NCBI RefSeq assembly: GCF_013415485.1
Contig: NZ_JACBXS010000001.1
Span: 124,001-188,000 of the forward strand
Direction: 5' to 3'
Length of the DNA: 64,000 nt
DNA from: Rhabdonatronobacter sediminivivens
GTDB lineage: Bacteria; Pseudomonadota; Alphaproteobacteria; Rhodobacterales; Rhodobacteraceae
The position numbers and the translations under genes were made by a program. The notes under the pieces were generated by a model. The model saw only the letters and a program-made list of their open reading frames with translations. It did not search any database and had not been told where the DNA came from. The first letter of the stretch is position 1. The number at the start of each line of letters is the position of its first letter. Below are positions 43,706 to 52,039 of this stretch, in pieces.

Positions 43706-44494
43706 TCAGTCATCGACATGCCCCGCCCTGAGCCCCTCGCGTACGCGGTGGGCGACTTCGATGAATTCCGGGCTGTCGCGGATGTCCAGCGGGCGCTCGC
43801 GCGGGAGGGGGCTGTCGATGATGTCGGAGATCCGTCCCGGGCGCGGGGACATGACCACGATCCGCGTGGAGAGGTAGACCGCCTCGGGGATGGAATGGGT
43901 CACGAAGCCGATGGTCTTCTCGGTGCGTTTCCACAGCTCCAGCAACTGTTCGTTCAGATGGTCGCGGACGATCTCATCCAGGGCGCCGAAAGGTTCATCC
44001 ATCAGCAGGATATCGGCGTCAAAGGCCAGCGCCCGGGCGATGGAGGCGCGCTGCTGCATGCCCCCCGAAAGCTGCCAGGGAAACTTGCGCCCGAAACCCG
44101 CCAGATCCACCAGTTCCAGCACCCGTTGGGCGCGTTCGGCCTGTTCGGCGCGGCTGAAGCCCATGATCTCCAGCGGCAGGCGGATGTTGCCCTCGATCGT
44201 GCGCCAGGGATAGAGGCCGGCGGCCTGGAACACATAGCCATAGGCGCGGGCCTTGCGGGCGGCTTCGGGGGACATGCCATTGACGGTGATGGTGCCGGCG
44301 GTCGGCTGTTCAAGGTCGGCGATCACGCGCAGGAAGGTGGTCTTGCCGCAGCCCGAAGGACCGATGAAGCTGACGAACTCGCCCTTGCGGATGCTCAGGT
44401 CCACATCCTTGAGCGCATGTACCGGCCCGTCGGCGGTCTGGAAGATCAGGTTGAGGCCCTGTGCATCGATCACGGGCGCGTCGGCTTGTTTCAT
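43706..44494 (-). CDS. ABC transporter ATP-binding protein
   Basis: A 262-residue ATPase: Walker A FIGPSGCGKTTFLRVI, signature WQLSGGMQQRASIARAL and Walker B ILLMDEPFGALDEIVR, with the switch histidine in VTHSIPEA. The NitT/TauT-type sequence fits a partner of the NMT1-like binding protein. The start at 44494 overlaps the stop of the VOC gene (ATGA). Confidence 0.93.
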   Translation of the reverse strand: MKQADAPVIDAQGLNLIFQTADGPVHALKDVDLSIRKGEFVSFIGPSGCGKTTFLRVIADLEQPTAGTITVNGMSPEAARKARAYGYVFQAAGLYPWRTIEGNIRLPLEIMGFSRAEQAERAQRVLELVDLAGFGRKFPWQLSGGMQQRASIARALAFDADILLMDEPFGALDEIVRDHLNEQLLELWKRTEKTIGFVTHSIPEAVYLSTRIVVMSPRPGRISDIIDSPLPRERPLDIRDSPEFIEVAHRVREGLRAGHVDD

Positions 44495-44901
44495 TCGGTC
44501 AGACCCCATAATTCGGCGGCAGCGAATTCGACGGAGTTTCCCGCCGGATCGCGCACATAGATGGATCGCGGACCATGCGGCCAGCGGAAATCGGATTCGA
44601 TGACGATGCCCGCATGCTCCAGCCGCGCCGCCATGGCGTCCATGTCGGCGCGCGCCACACGCAGGCAGACATGGCCCGGGCCGTCGGCGCCATGGGACGG
44701 CACCGGTAGCGCATCCGGCCCCGGCGGCTGGCGGCTGGCGGCGGGGCAAAAGACCAGCAGCACACTCTGACCGCAGCCGAAGAATACATGACGGCGGTCC
44801 TGCGCCGCGACCTCGGGCAGGCCCAGCACGCCGGTGTAGAACCGGCGCGCCGCCTCCAGATCGTCGGCGTAAAGCGCCGCTTCCAGAACGCCCTGAATCA
44901 C
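44491..44901 (-). CDS. VOC-family (glyoxalase-like) protein
   Basis: A 136-residue protein with the paired beta-alpha-beta-beta-beta units of the VOC fold: ALYADDLEAARRFYTGVLGL in the first half and GHVCLRVARADMDAMAARLE then YVRDPAGNSVEFA in the second. The final glutamate of SVEF matches the usual metal ligand. Family members include lyases, isomerases and dioxygenases; the substrate here is unknown but its place between hydA and the ATPase gene suggests handling of a pyrimidine-derived intermediate. It begins with GTG, 5 nt after the hydA stop. Confidence 0.78.
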   Translation of the reverse strand: MIQGVLEAALYADDLEAARRFYTGVLGLPEVAAQDRRHVFFGCGQSVLLVFCPAASRQPPGPDALPVPSHGADGPGHVCLRVARADMDAMAARLEHAGIVIESDFRWPHGPRSIYVRDPAGNSVEFAAAELWGLTE

Positions 44902-44906
44902 CGGCC

Positions 44907-46358
44907 TCAGACCCCCGTGGCCGGAATGCCGCTGCGCTCCACCGGGCGCGGAGCGGTCAGCGCCTTCCACTGGGTCAGGGCGCGGTTGACGGGCATGTTC
45001 GGTTCGCGCGCGACAAACTGGCCGTGCCCTTCCTTTGCGCGCATCTCACCATCATGGCAGGCCACATGCCCGCGCGTCAGGGTGAACCGGGGCAGGCCCT
45101 TGACCTTGTGCCCTTCGAACACGTTGTAGTCGATGGCCGATTCCTGGCGGGTGGCAGAGATGGTCTTTTCCTTTGCCGGATCCCATACCACCAGATCGGC
45201 ATCGGCGCCGACGGCCACCGCGCCCTTTTTTGGATACAATCCAAATATCTTGGCCGCGTTTGTTGACGTTACAGCAACAAACTCGTTCGGGGTCAGCCGA
45301 CCCGTATTCACGCCATGGGTCCAGAGCATGGGCATGCGGTCTTCAAGCCCGCCGGTGCCGTTGGGAATTTTCGAAAAATCGCCCAGACCCATGCGTTTCT
45401 GGTCCGTGCTGAAGGCGCAATGGTCCGTGGCCACCACCGAGAGCGAGCCCGATTGCAGCCCGGCCCAGAGGCTGGCCTGATGCGCCTTGTTGCGGAACGG
45501 GGGCGACATGACGCGGCGGGCGGCGTGGTCCCAATCGGCGTTGAAATATTCGCTCTCGTCCAGGGTCAGATGCTGGATCAGCGGCTCGCCCCAGACGCGC
45601 TTGCCCTGCTGGCGGGCGCGGCGGATGGCCTCGTGGCTTTCCTCGCAGGAGGTATGGACCACATAGAGCGGCACGCCCGCCATGTCGGCGATCATGATGG
45701 CGCGGTTGGTGGCCTCGCCTTCAACCTGGGAGGGGCGGGAATAGGCGTGGCCCTCGGGGCCGGAATTGCCCTCGGCCAGAAGTTTCGCCGTCAGTTCGGC
45801 CACCACATCGCCGTTTTCGGCGTGCACCATGGCCACGCCGCCCAGATCGCCCACCCGGCGGAAGCTGGAGAACAACTCATCATCATTGACCATCAAGGCG
45901 CCCTTGTAGGCCATGAAATGCTTGAAGCTGGTGATCCCGCGCTTCACGCTTTCGGCCATGCCGTCAAAGACCTCTTCGCCCCACCAGGTGATGGCCATGT
46001 GGTAGCTGTAATCGCATTGCGCGCGGCCGGATTTGTTGTGCCACATGGACAGCGCGTCCATCAGCCCCTGCCCGGGCGACGGCAGGCAGAAATCAATGAC
46101 CATGGTGGTCCCGCCTGCCAGAGCGGCCCGGGTTCCGGACGCAAAATCATCGGTCGAATAGGTGCCCATGAAGGGCATTTCCAGATGCGTATGCGGGTCG
46201 ATGCCGCCGGGCATGACATAGCAGCCCGATGCATCAAGCTCGGTGTCGCCCTTGAGGTCAGGTCCGATTTCAACGATCCGCCCGCCCTCGATCCTGACAT
46301 CGGCCCTGTAGGTCAGATCATGGGTGACAACTGTTCCGTTTCTGATGACAGTGCTCAC
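44907..46358 (-). CDS. hydA: Dihydropyrimidinase (D-hydantoinase)
   Basis: A 483-residue amidohydrolase. Metal-binding residues include PGGIDPHTHLEMPFMG (HxH), the carboxylated-lysine region FKHFMAYKGALMVNDDELF and YVVHTSCEESHEAIRRA; the C-terminal ATDHCAFSTDQKRMG aspartate completes the site. It opens the ring of dihydrouracil/dihydrothymine to the carbamoyl acid. The start is GTG at 46358, overlapping the previous gene's stop as GTGA, with GGGAGAA 5 nt upstream. Confidence 0.94.
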   Translation of the reverse strand: MSTVIRNGTVVTHDLTYRADVRIEGGRIVEIGPDLKGDTELDASGCYVMPGGIDPHTHLEMPFMGTYSTDDFASGTRAALAGGTTMVIDFCLPSPGQGLMDALSMWHNKSGRAQCDYSYHMAITWWGEEVFDGMAESVKRGITSFKHFMAYKGALMVNDDELFSSFRRVGDLGGVAMVHAENGDVVAELTAKLLAEGNSGPEGHAYSRPSQVEGEATNRAIMIADMAGVPLYVVHTSCEESHEAIRRARQQGKRVWGEPLIQHLTLDESEYFNADWDHAARRVMSPPFRNKAHQASLWAGLQSGSLSVVATDHCAFSTDQKRMGLGDFSKIPNGTGGLEDRMPMLWTHGVNTGRLTPNEFVAVTSTNAAKIFGLYPKKGAVAVGADADLVVWDPAKEKTISATRQESAIDYNVFEGHKVKGLPRFTLTRGHVACHDGEMRAKEGHGQFVAREPNMPVNRALTQWKALTAPRPVERSGIPATGV

Positions 46359-47347
46359 TTGGCTTCTCCCTCGGTTGTTGCGACATGCGGTTCGGGCCGG
46401 AGCTCGCTTGCAAACCGTGCTTGCACGGCGTCATGCGCTGTTGCCACGCGGTCATACATATGGACCACGGGCCAGACGCGGGCGGTTCGCGCGTCTGCGA
46501 TCTGCCCCTCGACGATTTCGACATCACCATCGGTCAGACCGGCGGCGAGATGCGCCACGGCTCCGTCACGATTGGGCACCAGATCGAGGGGCCGTGAAAA
46601 GGCATCCATTGCGATCATGCGGTTGAACACGGCCTGTTCGATCTTGCCAAAGGGGGATCGGGCGATCTCAGCACAGAACTCCGTCACGATGTCACGCATG
46701 GCCGCCCGATCCCCCATCAGCACCCCGATGCAGACAGGCATGCGATCCTTCACAGCCTCCCAGGCCTTGGCGCCAAAGGCGTCCCGGTACCAGCGACCAT
46801 TCCAGGTCTCCAGGGCAAAGGTCTCCTGATCCTCGGTCGCCACGACGACCCCGTTCAGGTGGTCCCCAAAGCACTCCGACTGAAAGACAACATCCTTCAC
46901 ATCCGCAAGCACCACCTGGCGGACCCCCGGCAGGAACCGCAAGATCCGCTCATAGGCGAACCACCGCGCAAGCTGTGGATGGTGCCAGGCCTCAAGCATG
47001 TGCCAATAACCGACGCGGATCTCCGGGAGGCTCTTGTCCGGCAGGGCCTTGCCCAGCAAGCGAAGACTGTGGAGAAACACCCTGTTGACCCCTTTGGATG
47101 GCTTGCCGGTCGATGGGGTCCAGGTGCTTGTGGTGTGAAAGGCAACCGCTCCCGTGCGTTCCAGCACGTCTTCAAGGCCGCTGACATCATCCGTGACAAG
47201 GGCGATCATGCAGGAGCTGCGCGGATGCGCCGCTCTGGCCGACGCCAGGAACACGGCGACGCTTTCCGGCGACTGGTTCGTTGCAAAGCCCATGATGAGG
47301 TCAACCCCATCACCGTTGCCGCCAGCGGATGCAGCGCCTTGCCTCAT
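46355..47347 (-). CDS. Glycosyltransferase-like protein inside the pyrimidine operon
   Basis: A 330-residue protein with no signal peptide. The N-terminal half (DLIMGFATNQSPESVAVFLA) begins like a GT-A nucleotide-sugar transferase, and VRQVVLADVKDVVFQSECF resembles the DxD-type region of that fold. No known role in pyrimidine breakdown is evident. It is coupled to hydA by the GTGA overlap. The start at 47347 has GAGG 6 nt upstream; the ATG at 47293 is an alternative. Codon use looks slightly less GC-rich than its neighbours. It may be an insertion into the operon, or an enzyme acting on a related ribosyl compound. Confidence 0.65.
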   Translation of the reverse strand: MRQGAASAGGNGDGVDLIMGFATNQSPESVAVFLASARAAHPRSSCMIALVTDDVSGLEDVLERTGAVAFHTTSTWTPSTGKPSKGVNRVFLHSLRLLGKALPDKSLPEIRVGYWHMLEAWHHPQLARWFAYERILRFLPGVRQVVLADVKDVVFQSECFGDHLNGVVVATEDQETFALETWNGRWYRDAFGAKAWEAVKDRMPVCIGVLMGDRAAMRDIVTEFCAEIARSPFGKIEQAVFNRMIAMDAFSRPLDLVPNRDGAVAHLAAGLTDGDVEIVEGQIADARTARVWPVVHMYDRVATAHDAVQARFASELRPEPHVATTEGEAK

Positions 47348-47422
47348 GTCACACCTCACCCCCCCTGGGCCTGGTCCTCAGTGTGGCGAGGGGGCACCCT
47401 TGCGGCACCACCTCTCCCCGCG

Positions 47423-48673
47423 TCACTCCACAATCCCCGCCGTTTCCAGAACTGCATGCATCAGCACATTGGTTCCGGCTTCGGCCCATTCCTTGCTGAT
47501 CTCTTCGGCTTCGTTATGGCTCAACCCATCCACACACGGGGTCATGATCATGGTGGTGGGGAACATTCGGTTGATCCAGCAGGCATCGTGCCCGGCGCCG
47601 GAGATGATGTCCATATGGCTGTAGCCCAGCTTTTCCGCTGCGGACCGCACCCGGCCCACCAGCGTTTCATCAAAGGCCGGGGGGTCAAAGAAACCAACCA
47701 CTTCGGATGAAAACTTCACCCCTATATCGGCGCAAAGCCCCGGGGCGCGGGCGTGCAGCTCGGCCACCATCGCTTCCAGCGTCTCCAGCACATGGCTGCG
47801 GAAATCCACTGTGAAAACAGCCTTTTCCGGGATGATGTTGCGGCTGTTGGGATAGACGTCAATATGCCCGATGGCGCCCACGGCATTGGGCTGGTGTTTC
47901 AGCGCGATCTCATGGACCAGTTCGGTCACGCGCGCCAGGCCGCGCCCGGCGTTGCGGCGCATATACATGGGGGTGGAGCCCGTGTGCTGGCCCTTGCCGG
48001 TCACGGTGCACTGGATCCAGCGCAGGCCCTGACCGTGGGTGACAACGCCCACATCCTTGCCCTCGGCCTCCAGGATCGGGCCCTGTTCGATATGCAGTTC
48101 AAACATGGAATGCATCTTGCGCTGGCCGACAGGTTCGTCGCCCTTCCAGCCGATCCGCTCCAGCTCGTCGCCGAAGCGCTTTCCCTGCGCATCCTCGCGG
48201 GCATAGGCCCAATCCTGCTCCAGCACGCCTGCGAACACGCCCGAGGCCAGCATGGCCGGGGCAAACCGCGTGCCCTCTTCGTTCGTCCAGTTCACCACCA
48301 CGATGGGGCGGCGGGTCTTGACGCCCATGTCGCGCAGGGACCGGATCACCTCCAGGCCGCCCAGCACACCCAGCACCCCGTCATAGCGCCCGCCTGTGGG
48401 TTGCGTGTCCAGATGGCTGCCGATGCAGACCGGCAGCGCGTCCGGGTCCTCGCCCGGGAATTCGGCAAACATGGTGCCCATGCTGTCCACCTTGACGGTG
48501 CCGCCCGCTTCCTCGCACCAGCGCTGGAACAGGGCGCGGGCCTCGCCATCCTCGTCGGTCAGGGCCTGCCGGTTGTTGCCGCCCGCCACACCGGGGCCGA
48601 TCTCGGCGATTTCGTGGATGCTGTCCCACAAGCGATCCGCGTCGATCACCATGTTTTCCGCGCGTGCCGACAT
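47423..48673 (-). CDS. Zn-dependent amidase, N-carbamoyl-beta-alanine amidohydrolase type
   Basis: A 416-residue M20-family hydrolase of the hydantoinase/carbamoylase group. It shows the binuclear site motifs GSHLDTQPTGGRYDGVLG, NWTNEEGTRFAPAM and ISGAGHDACWINRMF. It removes CO2 and NH3 from N-carbamoyl-beta-alanine (ureidopropionase step), or from allantoate in close relatives; with hydA next to it the former is likelier. The start at 48673 has GGGAGGG 3 nt upstream. An in-frame ATG at 48709 lies inside the RutR operator, next to the expected transcription start, so it is unlikely to be used. Confidence 0.9.
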   Translation of the reverse strand: MSARAENMVIDADRLWDSIHEIAEIGPGVAGGNNRQALTDEDGEARALFQRWCEEAGGTVKVDSMGTMFAEFPGEDPDALPVCIGSHLDTQPTGGRYDGVLGVLGGLEVIRSLRDMGVKTRRPIVVVNWTNEEGTRFAPAMLASGVFAGVLEQDWAYAREDAQGKRFGDELERIGWKGDEPVGQRKMHSMFELHIEQGPILEAEGKDVGVVTHGQGLRWIQCTVTGKGQHTGSTPMYMRRNAGRGLARVTELVHEIALKHQPNAVGAIGHIDVYPNSRNIIPEKAVFTVDFRSHVLETLEAMVAELHARAPGLCADIGVKFSSEVVGFFDPPAFDETLVGRVRSAAEKLGYSHMDIISGAGHDACWINRMFPTTMIMTPCVDGLSHNEAEEISKEWAEAGTNVLMHAVLETAGIVE

Positions 48674-48701
48674 CTGCCCTCCCGATTCCCGCAGTGCTAC
48701 G

Positions 48702-48717
48702 TTGACCATATGGTCAA
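48702..48717 (-). promoter_or_regulatory. Perfect RutR operator in the amidase promoter
   Basis: The palindrome TTGACCATATGGTCAA equals the RutR consensus TTGACCA-N2-TGGTCAA at every fixed position. On the minus strand it is immediately preceded by a -10-like TATAGT (48718-48723), so the operator covers the expected transcription start and bound RutR would block the polymerase. It controls the amidase and probably the genes after it. Confidence 0.85.
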
Positions 48718-48804
48718 ACTATACGCTACACGCTCGGCGGCATCGGTCAACCTTGTATCGCGGAAGAATCCGGGACACACTGCCTGTCTGTGACGCAGGA
48801 TATG

Positions 48805-49812
48805 TCAAACTGCCCGTGAAAGTGGCAGCACAGTATCGCTTATCAGGGCCATCAGATCACCGAAATACCCGCCCGAACGTGCCGGCCGTGTAGGGTCCGA
48901 GGTGATGACAATGCTGAGCGCGCGTTCGGGCGCCACGGCGATCACCTGCCCGCCATAGCCGCGCGCCAGCGCAAAGCGGGCGCCGTCGGCTTCGCCCAGA
49001 AACCAACCATAGCCATAGGCCAGCCCCGAGAATTGCGAGCGCGTCCGCGGCACCAGGGCGGCGGCCATCCACTCGGGGCTGAGGACCTGCTGACCGTTCC
49101 ATGCACCGCCCAGCCGCGTCATTTCGGCAAAGCGCAGCATGGCCATGGGTGACAGCGCCATTTCGTTGCCGCCCAGGAAATAGCCCTGCGGGTCGCGCGT
49201 CCAGGGTGGCACCTCGATCCCCAGCGGGCTGCCCAGCCAGTCACGCGCCAGCGCCAGCAGGCTGCGCCCTGAAACCTCGGCCAACACCGCGCCCAGCACA
49301 TGAAAGCTGCCGGTGGAATAGAGCATCCCCTGCCCCGGTTCCGCCACGAAGGGGCGCGTCAGCGCATTGGCCACCCAGTTGCGGCTGGCAATCCAGGGGC
49401 CATATCCCGCCCCCGAGGTTCGCTCCAACCCCGCCTGCATGGTGACCAGATGTTCCAGCGTCAGCGCGCCCACGCGTGGGTCGGCCCCGGACGGGATCAG
49501 CCCCGGCGCCACATCGGCCAGCGACGCCGTCACGCCCGGGACAACGCCGCGATCCACCGCCGCGCCCGTCAGCGCCCCGACGATGGTCTTGGAGACAGAC
49601 TTGATATTCACGGCCCGGTCCAACGCCGGGCCACGCAGGGCCTCGGCCACCACCACATCGCCCCTGTGCGCGATGACCAGCCCGCGCATCTGGTCCATGG
49701 GCCGCGCGGCATCCACCACCCGGCCCCAGTCCGGCGCATCCGCCCTCAGCGGCCAGCCCGCCATTCCCGCCGCCGCCCCGGCCCCCACCAAGAATGCCCT
49801 GCGCGTTGCCAT
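48805..49812 (-). CDS. Serine beta-lactamase/esterase-family hydrolase
   Basis: A 335-residue class C beta-lactamase-like protein with a twin-arginine-type leader (TRRAFLVGAGAAAGMAGW). The nucleophile motif SVSK sits in NIKSVSKTIVGAL, the tyrosine motif in LYSTGSFHVLG, and the third motif region near ARGYGGQVIAV. Such proteins hydrolyse esters or peptides in the periplasm. The start at 49812 has AAGGGG upstream; the frame is open to 49884. It lies between the amidase and aminotransferase genes and could be co-regulated, but no role in pyrimidine use is known. Confidence 0.82.
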   Translation of the reverse strand: MATRRAFLVGAGAAAGMAGWPLRADAPDWGRVVDAARPMDQMRGLVIAHRGDVVVAEALRGPALDRAVNIKSVSKTIVGALTGAAVDRGVVPGVTASLADVAPGLIPSGADPRVGALTLEHLVTMQAGLERTSGAGYGPWIASRNWVANALTRPFVAEPGQGMLYSTGSFHVLGAVLAEVSGRSLLALARDWLGSPLGIEVPPWTRDPQGYFLGGNEMALSPMAMLRFAEMTRLGGAWNGQQVLSPEWMAAALVPRTRSQFSGLAYGYGWFLGEADGARFALARGYGGQVIAVAPERALSIVITSDPTRPARSGGYFGDLMALISDTVLPLSRAV

Positions 49813-49899
49813 GCCCTGCCCCTTTTTCCAGCTGCTGACAAAGTTAGCGCAGCACTGCGCCGAAGCGCTGGTCCGGGTGATCACAAATGGCGGAACTGC

Positions 49900-51222
49900 T
49901 CAGTCCAGCGCGTCCAGCACCTCGCGCAGGGTGCCGATGAGTTCATCCACCTGCGCGCGGTCGATGATCAGCGGCGGCGACATGGCGATGATATCGCCGG
50001 TGGTGCGGATCAGGATGCCCTTTTCATAGGCCTTCAGGAAGGCGCTGAAAGCGCGCTTGGTGGGCGCCCCGGCGATGGGCTCCAGCTCTACCGCGCCGAT
50101 CAGCCCCATGTTGCGGATGTCGATGACATGGCGCGCATCTTGCAGGCTGTGCAGCGCCTCCTGCCAATAGGGCGCGATCTCGGCGCAGCGGTCGAAAAGA
50201 CCCTCTTCGGCATAGGTTTCCAGCGTGGCCAGCCCGGCGGCGCAGGCGATGGGGTTGCCGGAATAGGTGTAGCCGTGGAACAGCTCGATCAGATGCTCGG
50301 GCCCTTGCATGAAAGCATCATGCACGGCGCCGGTGGTCAGCACCGCGCCCATGGGAATGACGCCATTTGTCAGGCCCTTGGCGGTGGTCATCATGTCCGG
50401 CAGAACATCAAAATGCTGCGCGGCAAAGGGGCTGCCAAGACGACCGAACCCGGTGATGACCTCGTCAAAGATCAGCAGGATGCCGTGTTTCGTGCATATC
50501 TCGCGCAGCCGCTCCAGATAGCCCTTGGGCGGCAGCAGCACCCCGGTAGAGCCCGCTACCGGCTCCACGATGCAGGCGGCGATGGTCTCGGCCCCGTGCA
50601 GCGCCACGATCCGCTCCAGATCGTCGGCCAGGTTGGCGCCATGGTCGGGCTGGCCCTTGGTCCAGGCGTTTTCCGGCAGATGCGTGTGCGGCAGGTGATC
50701 CACCCCGCCCAGCATGGTGCCGAAGACCTTGCGGTTGTTGACGATCCCGCCGACCGAGATGCCGCCGAAATTCACCCCGTGATAGCCGCGTTCGCGCCCG
50801 ATCAGCCGGGTGCGGGCACCGTCACCGCGCGCGCGGTGATAGGCGATGGCGATCTTCAGCGCCGTCTCTACCGATTCGGAGCCCGAGTTGGTATAGAACA
50901 CATGGTCGATCCCATCGGGCGCCATGTCGATGATCCGGTTGGCCAGTTCAAAGGCAATGGGATGGCCCATCTGGAACGCGGGCGCATAGTCCAGTTCGGC
51001 CACCTGTTTCTGCACGGCTTCGGTGATCTTTGGCCGGCAATGGCCCGCGTTGCAGCACCACAACCCGGCGGTGCCGTCCAGCACCTGCCGACCTTCGGCG
51101 GTGGTGTAATGCATGTCCTTTGCACCAACGAACATGCGCGGGGCAGCCTTGAACTGCCGGTTGGCGGTGAACGGCATCCAGAATGCACGCAGATCATTGG
51201 GCGAGGGTCGGTCAAGCGCCAT
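49900..51222 (-). CDS. Class III aminotransferase, probable beta-alanine--pyruvate transaminase
   Basis: A 440-residue PLP enzyme. The PLP lysine is in MMTTAKGLTNGVIPMG; FYTNSGSESVETALKIA and GYHGVNFGGISVGGIV are the omega-amino-acid:pyruvate aminotransferase motifs, and LIFDEVITGFGRLG carries the aspartate that holds the cofactor. It converts beta-alanine, the product of reductive pyrimidine degradation, to malonate semialdehyde. Its promoter region is shared with the first TetR gene and contains a degenerate RutR site. Confidence 0.9.
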   Translation of the reverse strand: MALDRPSPNDLRAFWMPFTANRQFKAAPRMFVGAKDMHYTTAEGRQVLDGTAGLWCCNAGHCRPKITEAVQKQVAELDYAPAFQMGHPIAFELANRIIDMAPDGIDHVFYTNSGSESVETALKIAIAYHRARGDGARTRLIGRERGYHGVNFGGISVGGIVNNRKVFGTMLGGVDHLPHTHLPENAWTKGQPDHGANLADDLERIVALHGAETIAACIVEPVAGSTGVLLPPKGYLERLREICTKHGILLIFDEVITGFGRLGSPFAAQHFDVLPDMMTTAKGLTNGVIPMGAVLTTGAVHDAFMQGPEHLIELFHGYTYSGNPIACAAGLATLETYAEEGLFDRCAEIAPYWQEALHSLQDARHVIDIRNMGLIGAVELEPIAGAPTKRAFSAFLKAYEKGILIRTTGDIIAMSPPLIIDRAQVDELIGTLREVLDALD

Positions 51223-51322
51223 GGCTTACACTCCGGGGGTTGGGCCGGTGCAGCCGGGCGCCTGGCACCCGGTCCGACAGACAGGCCGATTTCAGAAACA
51301 CTTGACAGGAACGCTACCAGAG

Positions 51323-51338
51323 CTGACCATTCAGTCAA
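51323..51338 (+). promoter_or_regulatory. Degenerate RutR-like operator between aminotransferase and TetR genes
   Basis: CTGACCATTCAGTCAA agrees with the RutR consensus at 11 of the 14 fixed positions. It lies in the divergent gap, 17 nt downstream of a TTGACA (51302-51307) on the plus strand, where it overlaps the expected -10. It may control one or both flanking genes. Confidence 0.55.
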
Positions 51339-51379
51339 GTTTGATTTCAGGCACAAGCCGCGAACAGGGACATCCCCGC

Positions 51380-52039
51380 ATGGTGCAGGCGAAACCCGCC
51401 GACAGATCCGGCGCCCGCAGCGAAGCGCGCGAGGAAACCGAACGCCTGATCCTGGACGCCGCCGAGAAAGTCTTTGCCGAACGCGGCTTCGGCGGCGCCA
51501 CCATGCAGGCCATTGCGGGCGCCAGCGGCCTGCCAAAGGCCAACCTGCACTACTATTTCACCTCCAAGGAGACCCTTTACCGGCGGGTGGTGGAACGCAT
51601 CTTCACCATCTGGCTCGATGCCGCCGCCACATTCGAGACCTCGGGCACCCCGGAGGCCGCCCTGCGCCGCTACATCACCCGGAAGATGGCGCTGTCGCGC
51701 AGCCACCGCTACGGCTCCAAGGTCTGGGCGAACGAAGTCATGCAGGGCGCGCCGATCATCCAGGATTACCTGGAAACCACCCTGCGCGACTGGACCGATA
51801 CCCGCATCGCGCTGATCGAAGGCTGGATCGCCAGCGGCGCCATTCAGCCGATCGAACCACGCTGGCTGCTCTACATGATATGGGCCACCACCCAGCATTA
51901 CGCCGATTTCGCCCACCAGATCGAAACCCTGAACCAGGGCACGCCGCTTTCGGATGCGCAATGGGATAACGCCACCGAAACCGTCTGCACCATCATCCTG
52001 CGCGGGATCGGGCTGGACTGCGCCCGGGACAGCCCATGA
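51380..52039 (+). CDS. TetR-family regulator, RutR-like paralogue 1
   Basis: A 219-residue TetR regulator. The helix-turn-helix (MQAIAGASGLPKANLHYYFT) and the C-terminal domain (IWATTQHYADFAHQIE) both follow RutR. It differs from the second paralogue at its N-terminus, which has 18 extra residues. RutR is released from DNA by uracil or thymine. It ends in a 4-nt overlap with the second regulator gene. The start at 51380 follows a weak site (CAGGGA); a frame open to 51113 lacks one. Confidence 0.85.
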   Translation: MVQAKPADRSGARSEAREETERLILDAAEKVFAERGFGGATMQAIAGASGLPKANLHYYFTSKETLYRRVVERIFTIWLDAAATFETSGTPEAALRRYITRKMALSRSHRYGSKVWANEVMQGAPIIQDYLETTLRDWTDTRIALIEGWIASGAIQPIEPRWLLYMIWATTQHYADFAHQIETLNQGTPLSDAQWDNATETVCTIILRGIGLDCARDSP

